Shown here in pieces: positions 28,367 through 38,565 of a stretch of 64,000 nucleotides of DNA. Below the pieces are notes generated by a model. That model had not been told where the DNA came from, did not search any database, and worked only from the letters and a program-made list of their open reading frames with translations. The stretch's first letter is position 1. Every line of letters starts with the position of its first letter. The stretch comes from Rhodothalassiaceae bacterium (GTDB lineage Bacteria; Pseudomonadota; Alphaproteobacteria; Sphingomonadales; Rhodothalassiaceae), in the NCBI GenBank assembly GCA_026004935.1, contig BPKC01000001.1, positions 434,001 to 498,000 of the forward strand, in the 5' to 3' direction. The translations under genes and the position numbers were made by a program.

Positions 28367-28395
28367 ATCGTACATGACGCTAACGTAAACGTCAA
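28367..28395 (-). promoter_or_regulatory. Promoter with internal dyad upstream of the MerR gene
   Basis: On the minus strand TTGACG, a 17-bp spacer and TACGAT form a sigma70-type promoter. TGACG and CGTCA half-sites flank a TAACGTAAA-like centre within the -35/spacer region (28375-28394). MerR proteins usually bind such dyads between -35 and -10. The spacer here is 17 bp rather than the stretched 19-20 bp of metal-responsive MerR promoters, which suits a repressor mode. Confidence 0.55.
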
Positions 28396-28674
28396 GAGAT
28401 TTTTGCGGTGCACAAAACGGGGATGTAAGCCGCGCCGCCCGCTTGCGCCGTCCATTTCTCTCCCCCTGCCCCTGCGGGTGAAGCGGCCGCCGGGTGCCGG
28501 CGGGCCGGTCGCGGTCGGGTGCCGGCCGCCGGCGAATGCTCTTGTCAGGTTGCGCTCCGGGCGGTTATGCGCGTCTGACGCCGTCGGCCCATCGGGGGCG
28601 CCGGATGCGGGCGCAGGAACGCGGCGGTCTTGCGGGGCGGCGGCGTGCGAGGGATCGAAGGAGGAGGGAGCATC

Positions 28675-29298
28675 ATGGGCTTTCTGCCGTCCCTGCCCGA
28701 GCGCACGAATCTCGCCGACGTGCTGAAGCGGTTTGCGAAGGGCTGGCCGCCGCTGCTCGAGGCGCACGATGAGATCCTGAGGGGGCCGAGCCCGCTCTCG
28801 ATCGCCGAGCGCGAGCTGATCGCGGCCGTCGTCTCCGCGCTCAACGGCTGCCGCTTCTGCACCAACGCCCACACCGTCTATGCCGAGGCCTACGGCCTGC
28901 CGGAAGGGGTCGTGGAGGCCTGCGTGAGAGACCTCGACACGGCGCCGGTCGATGCGCGGATGAAGCCCGTTCTGCGCTACGCGGCCAAGCTCACCAAGGC
29001 GCCGGAGACGGTCGAGAAGGCGGATGTGGACGCGATTCTCGCCGCCGGCTGGCCGGAGGAGGCGGTGGCGGACGCGGCGATGGTGGTCGCGCTGTTCAAC
29101 TTCATGAACCGGATCGTCATGGGCCACGGCGTCGACGCCTTCGCCGACCATTACGCAAGGCGCCTCGAGGCCGTGCGTGCGCGCCCGCTCGCCGAGCGCG
29201 CGGCCGACAACGCGCGGCACATCGGCAGCACCCATTACCAGGACTACGGCCGCATGATCGGCATCCTGCCCCGCGAGAAGGCGGCGGAGCCGGCCTGA
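28675..29298 (+). CDS. AhpD-like carboxymuconolactone decarboxylase-family protein
   Basis: A 207-residue helical protein of the peroxidase-related AhpD-like group. The redox centre is C59-x-x-C62 with H66 in [10 protein letters not shown], following an [13 protein letters not shown] helix; a second helical block has [14 protein letters not shown]. The family includes alkylhydroperoxidases with disulfide-based activity; this subgroup's substrate is not known. GAAGGAGGAGGG precedes the ATG. It is divergent from the MerR gene and 14 bp upstream of trpF. Confidence 0.85.
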   Translation: MGFLPSLPERTNLADVLKRFAKGWPPLLEAHDEILRGPSPLSIAERELIAAVVSALNGCRFCTNAHTVYAEAYGLPEGVVEACVRDLDTAPVDARMKPVLRYAAKLTKAPETVEKADVDAILAAGWPEEAVADAAMVVALFNFMNRIVMGHGVDAFADHYARRLEAVRARPLAERAADNARHIGSTHYQDYGRMIGILPREKAAEPA

Positions 29299-29312
29299 GG
29301 GCGCGATCCGGG

Positions 29313-30018
29313 ATGACGGCGATGGCCGGCCGGCAGCAGGCTTCGAGACGACCCGCCCGCGCGGCCGGCCCGGTCAAGATCTGCGGCATCCGGACCGCCG
29401 AGGCGCTCGCCGCCGCGGCCGCCGGCGGGGCGGACTGGATCGGCCTCGTCTTCTTCCCGCCTAGCCCGCGCGCGCTCGAACCGGACGAGGCGGCCGCGCT
29501 CGCCGAAGAGGCGCGCCGGCTGGGGCTCGAGGCGGTCGGCGTCTTCGTCGATCCCGATGACGCCCTGCTCGCGCGCACGGCTCCCTTCCTCGACCGCTTC
29601 CAGCTCCACGGCCATGAGTCGCCGGCGCGCGCGGCCGATGTCGCCCGCCGCTTCGCCCGGCCGGTCGTCAAGGCGATCCCCGTCGCCGCACCCGGCGATC
29701 TCGCGCAGGTGCAGGCATACGCCGCGGTGGCGGCGCATCTGCTCTTCGACGCCAAGGCCCCGCCCGGGGCGGCGCTGCCCGGCGGCCGCGGGGCGCGCTT
29801 CGACTGGTCGCTGCTCGCCGGGCTTCCCGCCGCGCTGCGCCGCGCGCGCTGCTCTCGGGCGGGCTCGATGCGGGCAATGTCGGCGCGGCGCTCGCCCTGC
29901 TGCCCGGCTTCGGGGTTGACGTCTCCAGCGGCGTGGAGGACAAGCCGGGTGAGAAGAATCCGGCGAAGATCGCGGCCTTCCTTGCCGCGGTGCGCCGGGC
30001 GCGCGAGGGAGTGGCGGG

Positions 30019-30022
<4 letters not shown>
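29313..30022 (+). pseudogene. trpF: Phosphoribosylanthranilate isomerase, one frameshift
   Basis: The first frame carries [34 protein letters not shown] and [13 protein letters not shown]. Then the homology moves to another frame: [15 protein letters not shown] and [17 protein letters not shown], ending with TGA. Adding one base in the alternating CG run at about 29841-29850 restores a 236-residue protein, normal for TrpF (tryptophan synthesis, PRA to CdRP). Its stop overlaps the TTG start of trpB (TTGA). Either a real -1 mutation or a consensus error. The start is not well supported by a ribosome site; an ATG 9 bp later is possible. Confidence 0.88.
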
Positions 30023-31258
<1,236 letters not shown>

Positions 31259-31262
<4 letters not shown>

Positions 31263-32091
31263 GCCGCATCACCCGCCGCTTCGCCGCGCTGCGGCGCGCC
31301 GGCCGGGCCGGGCTCGTCGCCTTCGTAACAGGCGGCGATCCGGATCCTCGCGACGAGCGCGCGCATCATCGCCGCGCTTCCCGAGGCCGGGGCCGATCTC
31401 ATCGAGATCGGGGTGCCCTTCTCGGACCCCATGGCCGACGGTCCGGCGATCCAGGAGGCCAATCTGCGGGCGCTGGCGGCCGGCGCGAATCTGGCGGAAA
31501 TCCTCGGGCTCGTGCGGGCTTCCGGACGCGGGACGCCGACACGCCGGTCGTGCTCATGGGCTACTACAACCCGATTCTCGCCTTCGGCATCGAGCCCTTC
31601 GTGCGCGAGGCGGCGGCGGCCGGCGTCGACGGGCTCATCGTCGTGGACCTGCCGCCGGAGGAGGATCCCGAGCTGCGCCTGCCGGCGTCCGCCGCCGGGC
31701 TCGACTTCATCCGGCTTGCCACCCCGACCAGCGACGATGCCCGGCTTGCGCGCATTCTCGACGGCGCGAGCGGCTTTCTCTACTATGTCTCGATCGCCGG
31801 CATCACCGGCACGAAGCGGGTGCCCGTCGAGCAGGTGAAGGCGGCGCTCGCCCGCATCCGCGCGCGCACGGAGCTGCCCGTGGCCGTCGGCTTCGGGGTG
31901 AAGGAGCCGGCCGACGCCGCCCGGCTGAAGGACGCCGCCGATGCCGTGGTGGTGGGCTCGGCGCTGGTCGGCGAGGTGAAGGCGGCGCTGGCCGCCGGCC
32001 GCGATCCCGTGGAGGCGGTGGCGGGCCGGGTGCGCGCGCTCGCGGCGGCGCTGAAGGAGACCTGCGCACCGGAGACGAGGTGGGCTCATGA
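31259..32091 (+). pseudogene. trpA: Tryptophan synthase alpha chain, multiple frameshifts
   Basis: ATG overlaps the trpB stop. The opening [14 protein letters not shown] is in frame; at about 31346-31350 one extra base shifts the homology ([30 protein letters not shown], with both catalytic acids, lies in a second frame). At about 31515-31518 a missing G in a G run brings back the first frame ([17 protein letters not shown] to [11 protein letters not shown]). The first frame then has no stop before accD, whereas the natural stop is probably the TGA overlapping the accD ATG in a third frame, so another missing base near 32050-32070 is likely. With these corrected the product has about 277 residues. 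Confidence 0.85.
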
Positions 32092-32972
32092 ACTGGCTCA
32101 GAGAATACGTGAAACCGCGCATCCAGCGCGCGATCCGGCGCAAGCGCGAGGCGCCCGACAATCTCTGGCACAAATGCGACGGCTGCGGTCAGCTCATCTT
32201 CCACAAGGAGTTCGCGGCCCATCTCCACGTCTGCCCCCACTGCGGTCACCACGCGCGCATCGCCCCGGCCGAACGCTTCCGCATGCTCTTCGACGAGGGC
32301 CGTTACGAGACGGTCCCGCTGCCCGAGGTCGCCGAGGATCCGCTGCGCTTCAAGGACACGAAGCGCTACGCCGATCGGCTGAAGCAGGCGCGCCAGAAGA
32401 CCGGCGCCCGGGACGCGATGGAGGTCGCCGTCGGGCCCATCGGCGGCATCGAGACGGTGGTGGCCGCGCAGAACTTCTTCTTCATGGGCGGATCCATGGG
32501 TCTGGCGGTCGGCGAGGCGATGATCCGCGCGGCCGAGGAGGCGGTGGCCCGGCGCACCGGACTGGTCGCCGTCACCGCGGCCGGCGGCGCGCGGATGCAG
32601 GAGGGGATCCTCTCGCTGATGCAGATGCCGCGCACGACGATCGCCGTGCAGATGGTCAAGGAGGCGGGGCTGCCCTACATCGTCGTGCTGACCGATCCCA
32701 CCACCGGCGGGGTCACGGCCTCGTTTGCCATGCTCGGCGACGTCCACATCGCGGAACCCGGCGCGCTCATCGGCTTCGCGGGGCCCAGGGTGATCGAGCA
32801 GACGATCCGCGAGAAGCTGCCCGAGGGCTTCCAGCGCGCGGAATACCTGCGCGATCACGGGATGGTCGACATGGTCGTCCCGCGCGCCGAGCTGAAGGCG
32901 ACGCTGGCGCGCCTGCTCGCCCACATGCTGAACCGGCCCGAGCCGGCGCTGGCCGAGCCGCCGGCGCTCTGA
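32088..32972 (+). CDS. accD: Acetyl-CoA carboxylase carboxyltransferase subunit beta
   Basis: A 294-residue subunit of the carboxyltransferase that makes malonyl-CoA for fatty-acid synthesis. Near the N-terminus a zinc ribbon is formed by WHKCDGCG and HVCPHCGHH. The crotonase-like core contains [37 protein letters not shown] and the [12 protein letters not shown] motif. Its ATG overlaps the probable trpA stop. trpFBA-accD is a standard alphaproteobacterial operon; folC, which often follows, is not here, and the nfrA-like gene lies convergent instead. Confidence 0.96.
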   Translation: MNWLREYVKPRIQRAIRRKREAPDNLWHKCDGCGQLIFHKEFAAHLHVCPHCGHHARIAPAERFRMLFDEGRYETVPLPEVAEDPLRFKDTKRYADRLKQARQKTGARDAMEVAVGPIGGIETVVAAQNFFFMGGSMGLAVGEAMIRAAEEAVARRTGLVAVTAAGGARMQEGILSLMQMPRTTIAVQMVKEAGLPYIVVLTDPTTGGVTASFAMLGDVHIAEPGALIGFAGPRVIEQTIREKLPEGFQRAEYLRDHGMVDMVVPRAELKATLARLLAHMLNRPEPALAEPPAL

Positions 32973-32985
32973 GCGCGGCCGGCCT

Positions 32986-33732
32986 CTAGAAGCGGTAGCC
33001 GATCTGGACCGCAAGCCCGCGGTTGTTGCGCGAGCTGCCGACGAGCTTCGTCTGGAAGGATACGCCGAACACCAGCATCCGCAGGGGCGCGGGGCCCGAA
33101 AGCGGGCCGAGCGGCCAGATGAGTTCCAGCTGCGGCTCGCCCTGGACGAGGGTCACGGTGCCGAAGTCGTCGCGCTGGCCGAAGGCGGTGAGCGCGACGC
33201 CCGCGCGGATGATCCGCTCGCCCCGGAACCACTGGCGCGCGAGGCGCAGCTGCGCGTTGCCGAGAAGGTCCGGATCGCCGGGGTCGATCAGCGCGGCGTC
33301 GAGATAGAGCGACCAGAACAGCTTCGGCCGGTCGCCGTCGATGCCGGGCAGCCAGTCGCCGCCGCGCGACCAGGCGGCGCGCAGGAGCCAGTCGTCGCGT
33401 GCGAACCGCCCGATGGCCACGAGCCGCTCGGCCGCGAGCACGAGGTTCTCGGAGGCCAGCGGCTGGAAGCTGATCCCCGCACCGGCCTGCACGGTCCGGC
33501 CCTCCGGCAGCAGGCCGCGGCCCTCGGTGCCGGCCAGCACGCGCGCGAACAGCCTGACGGGCCCGCCGAGCCGCAGCCCCGGCGCCCATGACAATCTCGC
33601 GGTGATCTGCGACTGCGTGAGCGAGCGCTCCGAGAGGATGACGGGGGCCGTATCGGGGCTGTTCGCGCGCCAGATGAGCTCCAGCGCCCCCTGCCAGCGG
33701 TCGGCGAGGAACATGCGCTCGCGCGCCATCAC
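32986..33732 (-). CDS. NfrA C-terminal domain-like outer-membrane protein (probably the second half of a split gene)
   Basis: About 248 residues starting at an overlapping GTG/ATG. The region [26 protein letters not shown] followed by [14 protein letters not shown] resembles the C-terminal domain of bacteriophage N4 adsorption protein A (NfrA). The chain has alternating strands and ends in Phe (IGYRF), as expected for an outer-membrane barrel. It lacks a signal peptide. Its frame joins that of the preceding TPR gene by adding one base near 33760-33771 (then reading [17 protein letters not shown]), so both are probably one nfrA-like gene. Alternatively, TGATG overlap allows coupled translation of two proteins. 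NfrA-type proteins act with NfrB in polysaccharide export. Confidence 0.65.
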   Translation of the reverse strand: MMARERMFLADRWQGALELIWRANSPDTAPVILSERSLTQSQITARLSWAPGLRLGGPVRLFARVLAGTEGRGLLPEGRTVQAGAGISFQPLASENLVLAAERLVAIGRFARDDWLLRAAWSRGGDWLPGIDGDRPKLFWSLYLDAALIDPGDPDLLGNAQLRLARQWFRGERIIRAGVALTAFGQRDDFGTVTLVQGEPQLELIWPLGPLSGPAPLRMLVFGVSFQTKLVGSSRNNRGLAVQIGYRF

Positions 33733-34268
33733 CCGGATGCGGCGGGCGTTGCCGGCGCTGGCGGGCGGCGGGCGAAAAGCAGCATCGCGCGCGCGAAGGC
33801 GTCGGCGGCGCGCCGCACGGCCCCGAGGCGCTTTTCAAGATAGCCGATCTCCTGCCAGAGCGCGGCATCGGCGGGCGCAAGCTCCGCGGCGCGGCGGAAG
33901 GCGGCGAGCGCCTCGCGCGCGCGGCCCGCGCGCAGGAAGGCGTAGCCGGCGGCCTTGAAGCTCCAGGCATCCGGCTCGAGCTCGCCGGCGAGAACATAGG
34001 CCTCGGCCGCCTCCCCGGGGCGGGCGAGGCGTTCGAGCCACACGCCGAGGTCGCGCGCCCACTGCGCCCGGCGCCCGGCGGGCTGGCCGGCATCGGCGAG
34101 CGCGGCCCGCATTGTCGCGGCGGCCGCGGCGAGCGCGCCGGCGGCGGCCTGCTCATAGGCCCTGCTCGCGCGCGCGAAGGCATCCGCGTCTTCGCGCGAC
34201 GGCGGGTCGGCCGGGACCGCCGCCAGCCCCGCGGCGAGCGTCAGGACGGCGAGCGCCGGGGCCGCCAT
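33729..34268 (-). CDS. Exported TPR protein (probable first half of an nfrA-like gene)
   Basis: A 179-residue protein with a signal peptide (MAAPALAVLTLAAGLAAVPA) and then helical repeats: [64 protein letters not shown] and LWQEIGYLEKRLG, each resembling a tetratricopeptide unit. GGAGG lies before the ATG, and the glycosyltransferase gene ends only two bases upstream, so translation is coupled. The end of the frame ([11 protein letters not shown]) lacks homology, which fits a frameshift just before it and continuation in the next reading frame as an NfrA-like barrel. Confidence 0.7.
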   Translation of the reverse strand: MAAPALAVLTLAAGLAAVPADPPSREDADAFARASRAYEQAAAGALAAAAATMRAALADAGQPAGRRAQWARDLGVWLERLARPGEAAEAYVLAGELEPDAWSFKAAGYAFLRAGRAREALAAFRRAAELAPADAALWQEIGYLEKRLGAVRRAADAFARAMLLFARRPPAPATPAASG

Positions 34269-34270
34269 CC

Positions 34271-35647
34271 TCAGCCTCCGCCGCCGGCGACGGCCTCGGG
34301 GAAGCGGTGGGCCGTCTTGTCCCAGGCGACCGCGCGCCGCGCGAGCCGGGCGGAAAGGTGAAGCCCGATCGCGCGGATCGCGGCGCAGCCGTTGACGATG
34401 ATCCCGCAGGGCCAGCGCAGCGGCGCCCACAGGGCGAAGCTCCAGCCGTGGACGAGCGCGGCACAGCGCATCCGCACGCCGAGCCGCCACAGCCCCAGCG
34501 CGAGATTGGCGGCCACGAGCAGGCCGAACCGCGGATCGTCGGGAAGCGGGACCGGCGGGTCCGCGATGCCGCAGGCCGGAAGCCCGAGACCGCACAGCGC
34601 GAGCGCGGCGGCGACGAGATCGGCCAGGGCGCAGATGATCATCAGCCGGTCCTGCAGCAGGAACAGCCGCTGCCAGACGTTGCCGAACCAGCCGACGCGC
34701 GCCGGCGCCTGACAGGCGATGCCGATCATCCACCGCGCCCGCTGGCGCACGGCGGCCGCAAAGCGGTGCGGGAAGCACTCCTCCACCGCGACGAGACGGG
34801 CCCGGCCGGCCGCATCCGCCATCCAGGGCACGAGAAAGCGCGAGCGCCAGCCGCGCCGGGCGAGCTGCAGCGCCAGAAGATAGTCCTCCGCAAGGCAGTC
34901 GGCGGCAAAGGGTGCGCCCTCGTCCGCGGCGAGCGCGGCGAGCGCATCCGCGCGGATCGCGGTGCCCACGCCCGCGCTCAGCGCCGATCCCGTCAGATGC
35001 GCGCGCAGCGGCTGGACGCGCAGATGCGAATCGGCGAACTCGTCCGCATACAGATGGGCGAGCGGCGCGGCCCGGGCCTCGCGATGGACCCGCACGGGAA
35101 ACTGGACGAGGGCGAGCCCCGGCTCGGCGGCGAGCCGGGCGGCGAGAACGGCCGGCTCGGCCGCATCGACGAGATCTTCGGCGTCATGGAGCAGGAAGAC
35201 GTCGAAGCCGCCGTCGGCGCGGGCCGCGCGGTAGAGGTGGTTCAGGCAGTCGGCCTTCGAGGTCGGGCCCGGGTGAGGGAGCAGCACCGGCCGGATCCGC
35301 GGCAGACGACGGGCCGCGGCGAACACCGCCCTCCTGGTCGGCGCATCGTTCGGATAGCAGCCCACATAGATGCGGCAGGCCGGCCCGGCGAAGGCGCCTG
35401 CGGCGCGGGTCAGCATCGCCGCGATCACCGCCTCCTCGCGCCAGGCCGGCACCAGCACCGCGATCCGCAGGCGCGCCGCCGCGGCCGGCGGCGCGGCGGC
35501 GGCCGTATGCAACCGGGGGCGGCCGAAGAGACCCCTGCGCCAGGCGAGCACGTCCAGACTCGTTTCGAAAAGCTGCCGCGCGAGAATGAGGGCCGCGAGG
35601 GCCCATGCGACAGGCTCCCAGAGCGGGACGACCGCCCCCCGGAACAC
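34271..35647 (-). CDS. NfrB-like processive glycosyltransferase, GT2
   Basis: A 458-residue inner-membrane protein. After one N-terminal helix (WEPVAWALAALILARQLF) comes a GT-A glycosyltransferase domain: IAVLVPAWREE, LLHDAEDLV (the DxD-type acidic motif), AEDYLLALQLARRGW, and QRARWMIG, which corresponds to the QxxRW motif of processive cellulose-synthase-like enzymes. Four or so hydrophobic helices follow. It resembles NfrB, the N4 adsorption protein B family. Translation starts with GTG behind GGGGAGGAAACC; no ATG fits. First gene of the operon with the TPR/barrel genes, suggesting polymerisation and export of a surface polysaccharide. Confidence 0.75.
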   Translation of the reverse strand: MFRGAVVPLWEPVAWALAALILARQLFETSLDVLAWRRGLFGRPRLHTAAAAPPAAAARLRIAVLVPAWREEAVIAAMLTRAAGAFAGPACRIYVGCYPNDAPTRRAVFAAARRLPRIRPVLLPHPGPTSKADCLNHLYRAARADGGFDVFLLHDAEDLVDAAEPAVLAARLAAEPGLALVQFPVRVHREARAAPLAHLYADEFADSHLRVQPLRAHLTGSALSAGVGTAIRADALAALAADEGAPFAADCLAEDYLLALQLARRGWRSRFLVPWMADAAGRARLVAVEECFPHRFAAAVRQRARWMIGIACQAPARVGWFGNVWQRLFLLQDRLMIICALADLVAAALALCGLGLPACGIADPPVPLPDDPRFGLLVAANLALGLWRLGVRMRCAALVHGWSFALWAPLRWPCGIIVNGCAAIRAIGLHLSARLARRAVAWDKTAHRFPEAVAGGGG

Positions 35648-35899
35648 GGTTTCCTCCCCATCGCGTCCCCCTGACGCGACCCCTGTGACGCTACCATAGA
35701 TTGTTGCAGGCGCGCCCGCAAGAGGAGATTCGCAATGAAATGAAACACTTCCGATACGCGTGCGAGTGTTCGATCTCCCGGCCGGAAGGTTGCGGGGGCG
35801 GCCGTCGCGCTTGCCGCAGGATGCCGCGCCGTGGCAGCACGGCGGGCGCCGATCCGCCGGCTCGCCGGGCGGTCGGGCCGGATCGAAGGGGACGCGGCG

Positions 35900-36841
35900 A
35901 TGACGTGGAAATACTGGCTGTGGTATCTGTTCGCCCCGTCGCTGTGGGGCGTCTATCTGATCGCGCTCGGCGTGCTGCTCGAGGTCCTCGGCCGGCCGGG
36001 GCGCCTGCGCCGCTGGGCGGCGGCGGGCCTCGTCTACACCCTGCTCATGGGGTTCATGGGCGGCTGGTGGCTCGTGGCGCGGCCGCTGGAGGATGCGGCG
36101 CGGGCGCTGGCCCGTCCCGCGGAGCCCGGAGCCGGGATCCTGATTCTCGGCGGGGCGGAGGATCTGATCGCGAGCACCCGCGCGGGCGAGCTCGTGACGG
36201 GCGAGGAAGCCGAGCGCATCATCGCCGGACTTGCGCTCGCGGCCGCCCATCCGCACGCACCGGTCTTCTATGCGAGCGGCGATCTGGCGCCCGGCGCGGC
36301 GGCCGTGCGCGGGCGGCTTGCGGCGCTGTTCGGGCAGCTCCTCGGCCCCGGCCGCGAGATCGTCGTCGACGGCTCGTCGCGGGACACCTGCGACAATCTC
36401 GCCGCCGTGCGCCGCTACGAGGCGCGCCACGGCCGGCGCGGCTGGATCCTCGTCACCAGCGCCCTGCACATGCCCCGCGCCGTGCTGTGCGCGCAAGCCC
36501 GCGGCGTCCGGGTTCTCCCGCATCCGGTCGACTGGCGTGCGCCGGGAAGCCTTTCCGCATACGTCCCCACCGCGCGCCCGATCGAGGCGCTGCGCGATCT
36601 CGATGATGCCGCCCATGAATGGGTGGGGCTCGTCCACTACCGCCTCGCGGGACGCATCAGGAAGCTGTGGCCGGCCGGCGGATCAGCCGATCCGCGCCCT
36701 GTGATGCCGCCCAGGCGATCGCCCGATTCGGCGCCTGGCGCGCGCGGGACGGATTTTCAGCCGGCGCCGCCCGCAGCCCCGCCGTCCTCGGCCGGGGCGG
36801 CCTCTTCCGCCCGGCCCGCCGCGGCGCGCCGGCGGGACTGA
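35900..36841 (+). CDS. YdcF/ElyC-like DUF218 membrane protein
   Basis: A protein of about 313 residues. Two hydrophobic helices lie at about 8-30 and 40-62, then a DUF218 domain: GAGILILGGAEDL, DGSSRDTCDNLAAVRRY and WILVTSALHMPRAVLCA, which are the family signatures. Members act at or near the envelope; E. coli ElyC affects peptidoglycan-precursor handling, but the activity here is unknown. GAAGGGG precedes the ATG. The homology ends near AGRIRKLWP; the remaining 50 or so residues are low-complexity and overlap the convergent DUF4167 gene, so the native stop may be earlier (a stop at 36704 in the next frame is a candidate if one base is wrong). Confidence 0.75.
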   Translation: MTWKYWLWYLFAPSLWGVYLIALGVLLEVLGRPGRLRRWAAAGLVYTLLMGFMGGWWLVARPLEDAARALARPAEPGAGILILGGAEDLIASTRAGELVTGEEAERIIAGLALAAAHPHAPVFYASGDLAPGAAAVRGRLAALFGQLLGPGREIVVDGSSRDTCDNLAAVRRYEARHGRRGWILVTSALHMPRAVLCAQARGVRVLPHPVDWRAPGSLSAYVPTARPIEALRDLDDAAHEWVGLVHYRLAGRIRKLWPAGGSADPRPVMPPRRSPDSAPGARGTDFQPAPPAAPPSSAGAASSARPAAARRRD

Positions 36842-37383
36842 CGGCCCGGCGCGGATTCTGCCGGCCCGTCGCCGGCTTGTGCCGCCTCCGGCGCCTCGCC
36901 GCCGTTGACGCGCGCCCCGCGCCCGCGGCGCGTGCGCCTGCCGGCCTGACGCGCCGGCGCGGATGTCTCCTGCGCCGGGGTGTCGGCCTCGGCGGCCGGC
37001 GGCTCCGTCGCGGCGGCCGTCGCGGCGGACGCGGCCTCGCCCTGCGCAGCGACGGGGGCGCCGGGATCCGCGGTCGTCTCGCGCGCGCTGCCGCCGCGGT
37101 CCTCGCGCTGGCGACGGGATTCGGCCTCGCGCGCCTCGCGGGCGCGCTGGGCCTCCTGCAGCTCGTTCAGGATGCGCTGATAGTGCTCGGCGTGCTGGAA
37201 GCAGTTCTCCGCCTGCACATGGTCGCCCGCCGCCAGCGCCTCGCGGGCGAGGTTGCGGTATTTCTCGACCATCTGCCGGGCGTGGTTGCGCAGCTGCGGA
37301 TCGACCCCGCCCCGCGACGGGCGGCCGTTCTGCGCACGCTGGGGCCGTCGCTGCGCGCGTCGCGCATGTTGCGGTCTCGTCAT
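36757..37383 (-). CDS. DUF4167 protein
   Basis: A 208-residue protein. The N-terminal 75 residues match the DUF4167 domain: a basic Arg/Gln-rich start, then YRNLAREALAAGDHVQAENCFQHAEHYQRIL, the hallmark helices of this alphaproteobacterial family. The remainder is a disordered Arg/Ala/Pro/Glu-rich tail. It usually lies next to prmC and prfA, as here, and a role near the ribosome or RNA has been suggested but not shown. It is probably transcribed with the prmC-prfA-hisS cluster, although 273 bp separate it from prmC. It overlaps the convergent ydcF-like gene by 85 bp. The 273-bp gap contains CCCCCGC/GCGGGGG arms but no T-run. Confidence 0.85.
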   Translation of the reverse strand: MTRPQHARRAQRRPQRAQNGRPSRGGVDPQLRNHARQMVEKYRNLAREALAAGDHVQAENCFQHAEHYQRILNELQEAQRAREAREAESRRQREDRGGSARETTADPGAPVAAQGEAASAATAAATEPPAAEADTPAQETSAPARQAGRRTRRGRGARVNGGEAPEAAQAGDGPAESAPGRQSRRRAAAGRAEEAAPAEDGGAAGGAG

Positions 37384-37656
37384 GCGTCCTTGCCGTTTTC
37401 CGATGAACTCGTCGCCTGAGCGGTCCGCCGCGGCGGCGCCCGGCGTGTCGCTGCCCTGGGGAGGATTGCGGCCTTCCCCGGCTCCTGCGGCGCACCCGCG
37501 TGTTCAGTGAGGCGCCGTTCCTGAGTCTGCCAACGATGTGGCTGGACCGTCCGCGGATCGTCCGCCGTCGTCTGCGAGGCCCTGACGATCCACGAGGCGC
37601 CGCGCACTCTAGCGGCTCGCCCCCGCTTTTCCAAGCTCTTTTTTGGGACGCGGGGG

Positions 37657-38565
37657 TCAAGAATTCATGAGCGCGCGCCCCGGATCTGGCCGGCGGCCGA
37701 CCACGACCCGGGCGCGGCCCGCAAGATCGGCCTCGACCAGCACCTCGCGCAATCCCGCCTCCAGAACGAGTGCCGCGGCGCGCGCACCCTGATCGGCCCC
37801 GATCTCGGCCGCGAGCCAGCCGCCCGGCCGCAGCCGACGCCCCGCGGCCGCCACGACCGCCCTGAGCCCGTCCAGCCCGTCCGGCCCGCCATCAAGAGCG
37901 AGGACGGGCTCGTGGCAGCGCACCTCGGGCATGAGGCCTGCGATCTCGCCGCGCGGCACATAGGGGGGGTTGGACACGACGAGGTCGAAGGTGAGCGCCG
38001 GATGAAGCGGCGCATCCCAGTCGCCGGCGATGAGCCGCGCGCGCGAGGCGACCCCGAGGCGGCGGGCGTTCCGGCGCGCCACGGCAGCCGCGGCGGGCGA
38101 GCGGTCGATGCCGATGCCCTCCCAGCCGGGCCGCTCGGCCAGCAGGGTGAGCAGGATCGCGCCGCTGCCCGTGCCGAGATCGAGAAGGCGCAGCGGCCGG
38201 TCGTCGAGGCGCCGCAGCACGGCCTCCACCAGGGTCTCGGTTTCCGGCCGCGGCACCAGCACGTCGGGGGTGACGAGGAAGGAGCGCCCGAAGAACTCCC
38301 TGCTTCCGACGAGATGCGCCAGCGGCACGCGCCCCGCCCGCTCGGCGATCAGGGCCTCGTAGCGCGCGCGCGCGGCGGCCGGCACGGCGGTCGCGGGATC
38401 GGTGACGAGCAGCCGCTCGCGGGTGAGCCCCATGGCATGGGCGAGCAGCAGGTCGGCGTCGAGCGCCGCCGAATCGATGCCGGCGGCGGCCAGCCGCGCG
38501 CGCCCGGCCCGCCGCAGACCGGCGAGCGTGTCCGCGCCGAAGCGGATGCCGCGCGCGGCCGTCAT
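37657..38565 (-). CDS. prmC: Peptide chain release factor N5-glutamine methyltransferase
   Basis: A 302-residue SAM-dependent methyltransferase that modifies the Gln of the GGQ motif in release factors. The N-terminal helical part is followed by LVPRPETETLVEA, the SAM-binding DLGTGSGAILLTLL and the catalytic SNPPYVP (NPPY). The ATG overlaps the prfA stop by one base (TGATG), so it is translated together with its substrate, a classic arrangement. The stop is 273 bp before the DUF4167 gene. Confidence 0.96.
   Translation of the reverse strand: MTAARGIRFGADTLAGLRRAGRARLAAAGIDSAALDADLLLAHAMGLTRERLLVTDPATAVPAAARARYEALIAERAGRVPLAHLVGSREFFGRSFLVTPDVLVPRPETETLVEAVLRRLDDRPLRLLDLGTGSGAILLTLLAERPGWEGIGIDRSPAAAAVARRNARRLGVASRARLIAGDWDAPLHPALTFDLVVSNPPYVPRGEIAGLMPEVRCHEPVLALDGGPDGLDGLRAVVAAAGRRLRPGGWLAAEIGADQGARAAALVLEAGLREVLVEADLAGRARVVVGRRPDPGRALMNS

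Noticed and set aside
37615-37660. Intrinsic terminator after prmC
   Set aside because: CCCCCGC/GCGGGGG arms exist, but the loop is 23 bases long and no T-run follows on the minus strand.
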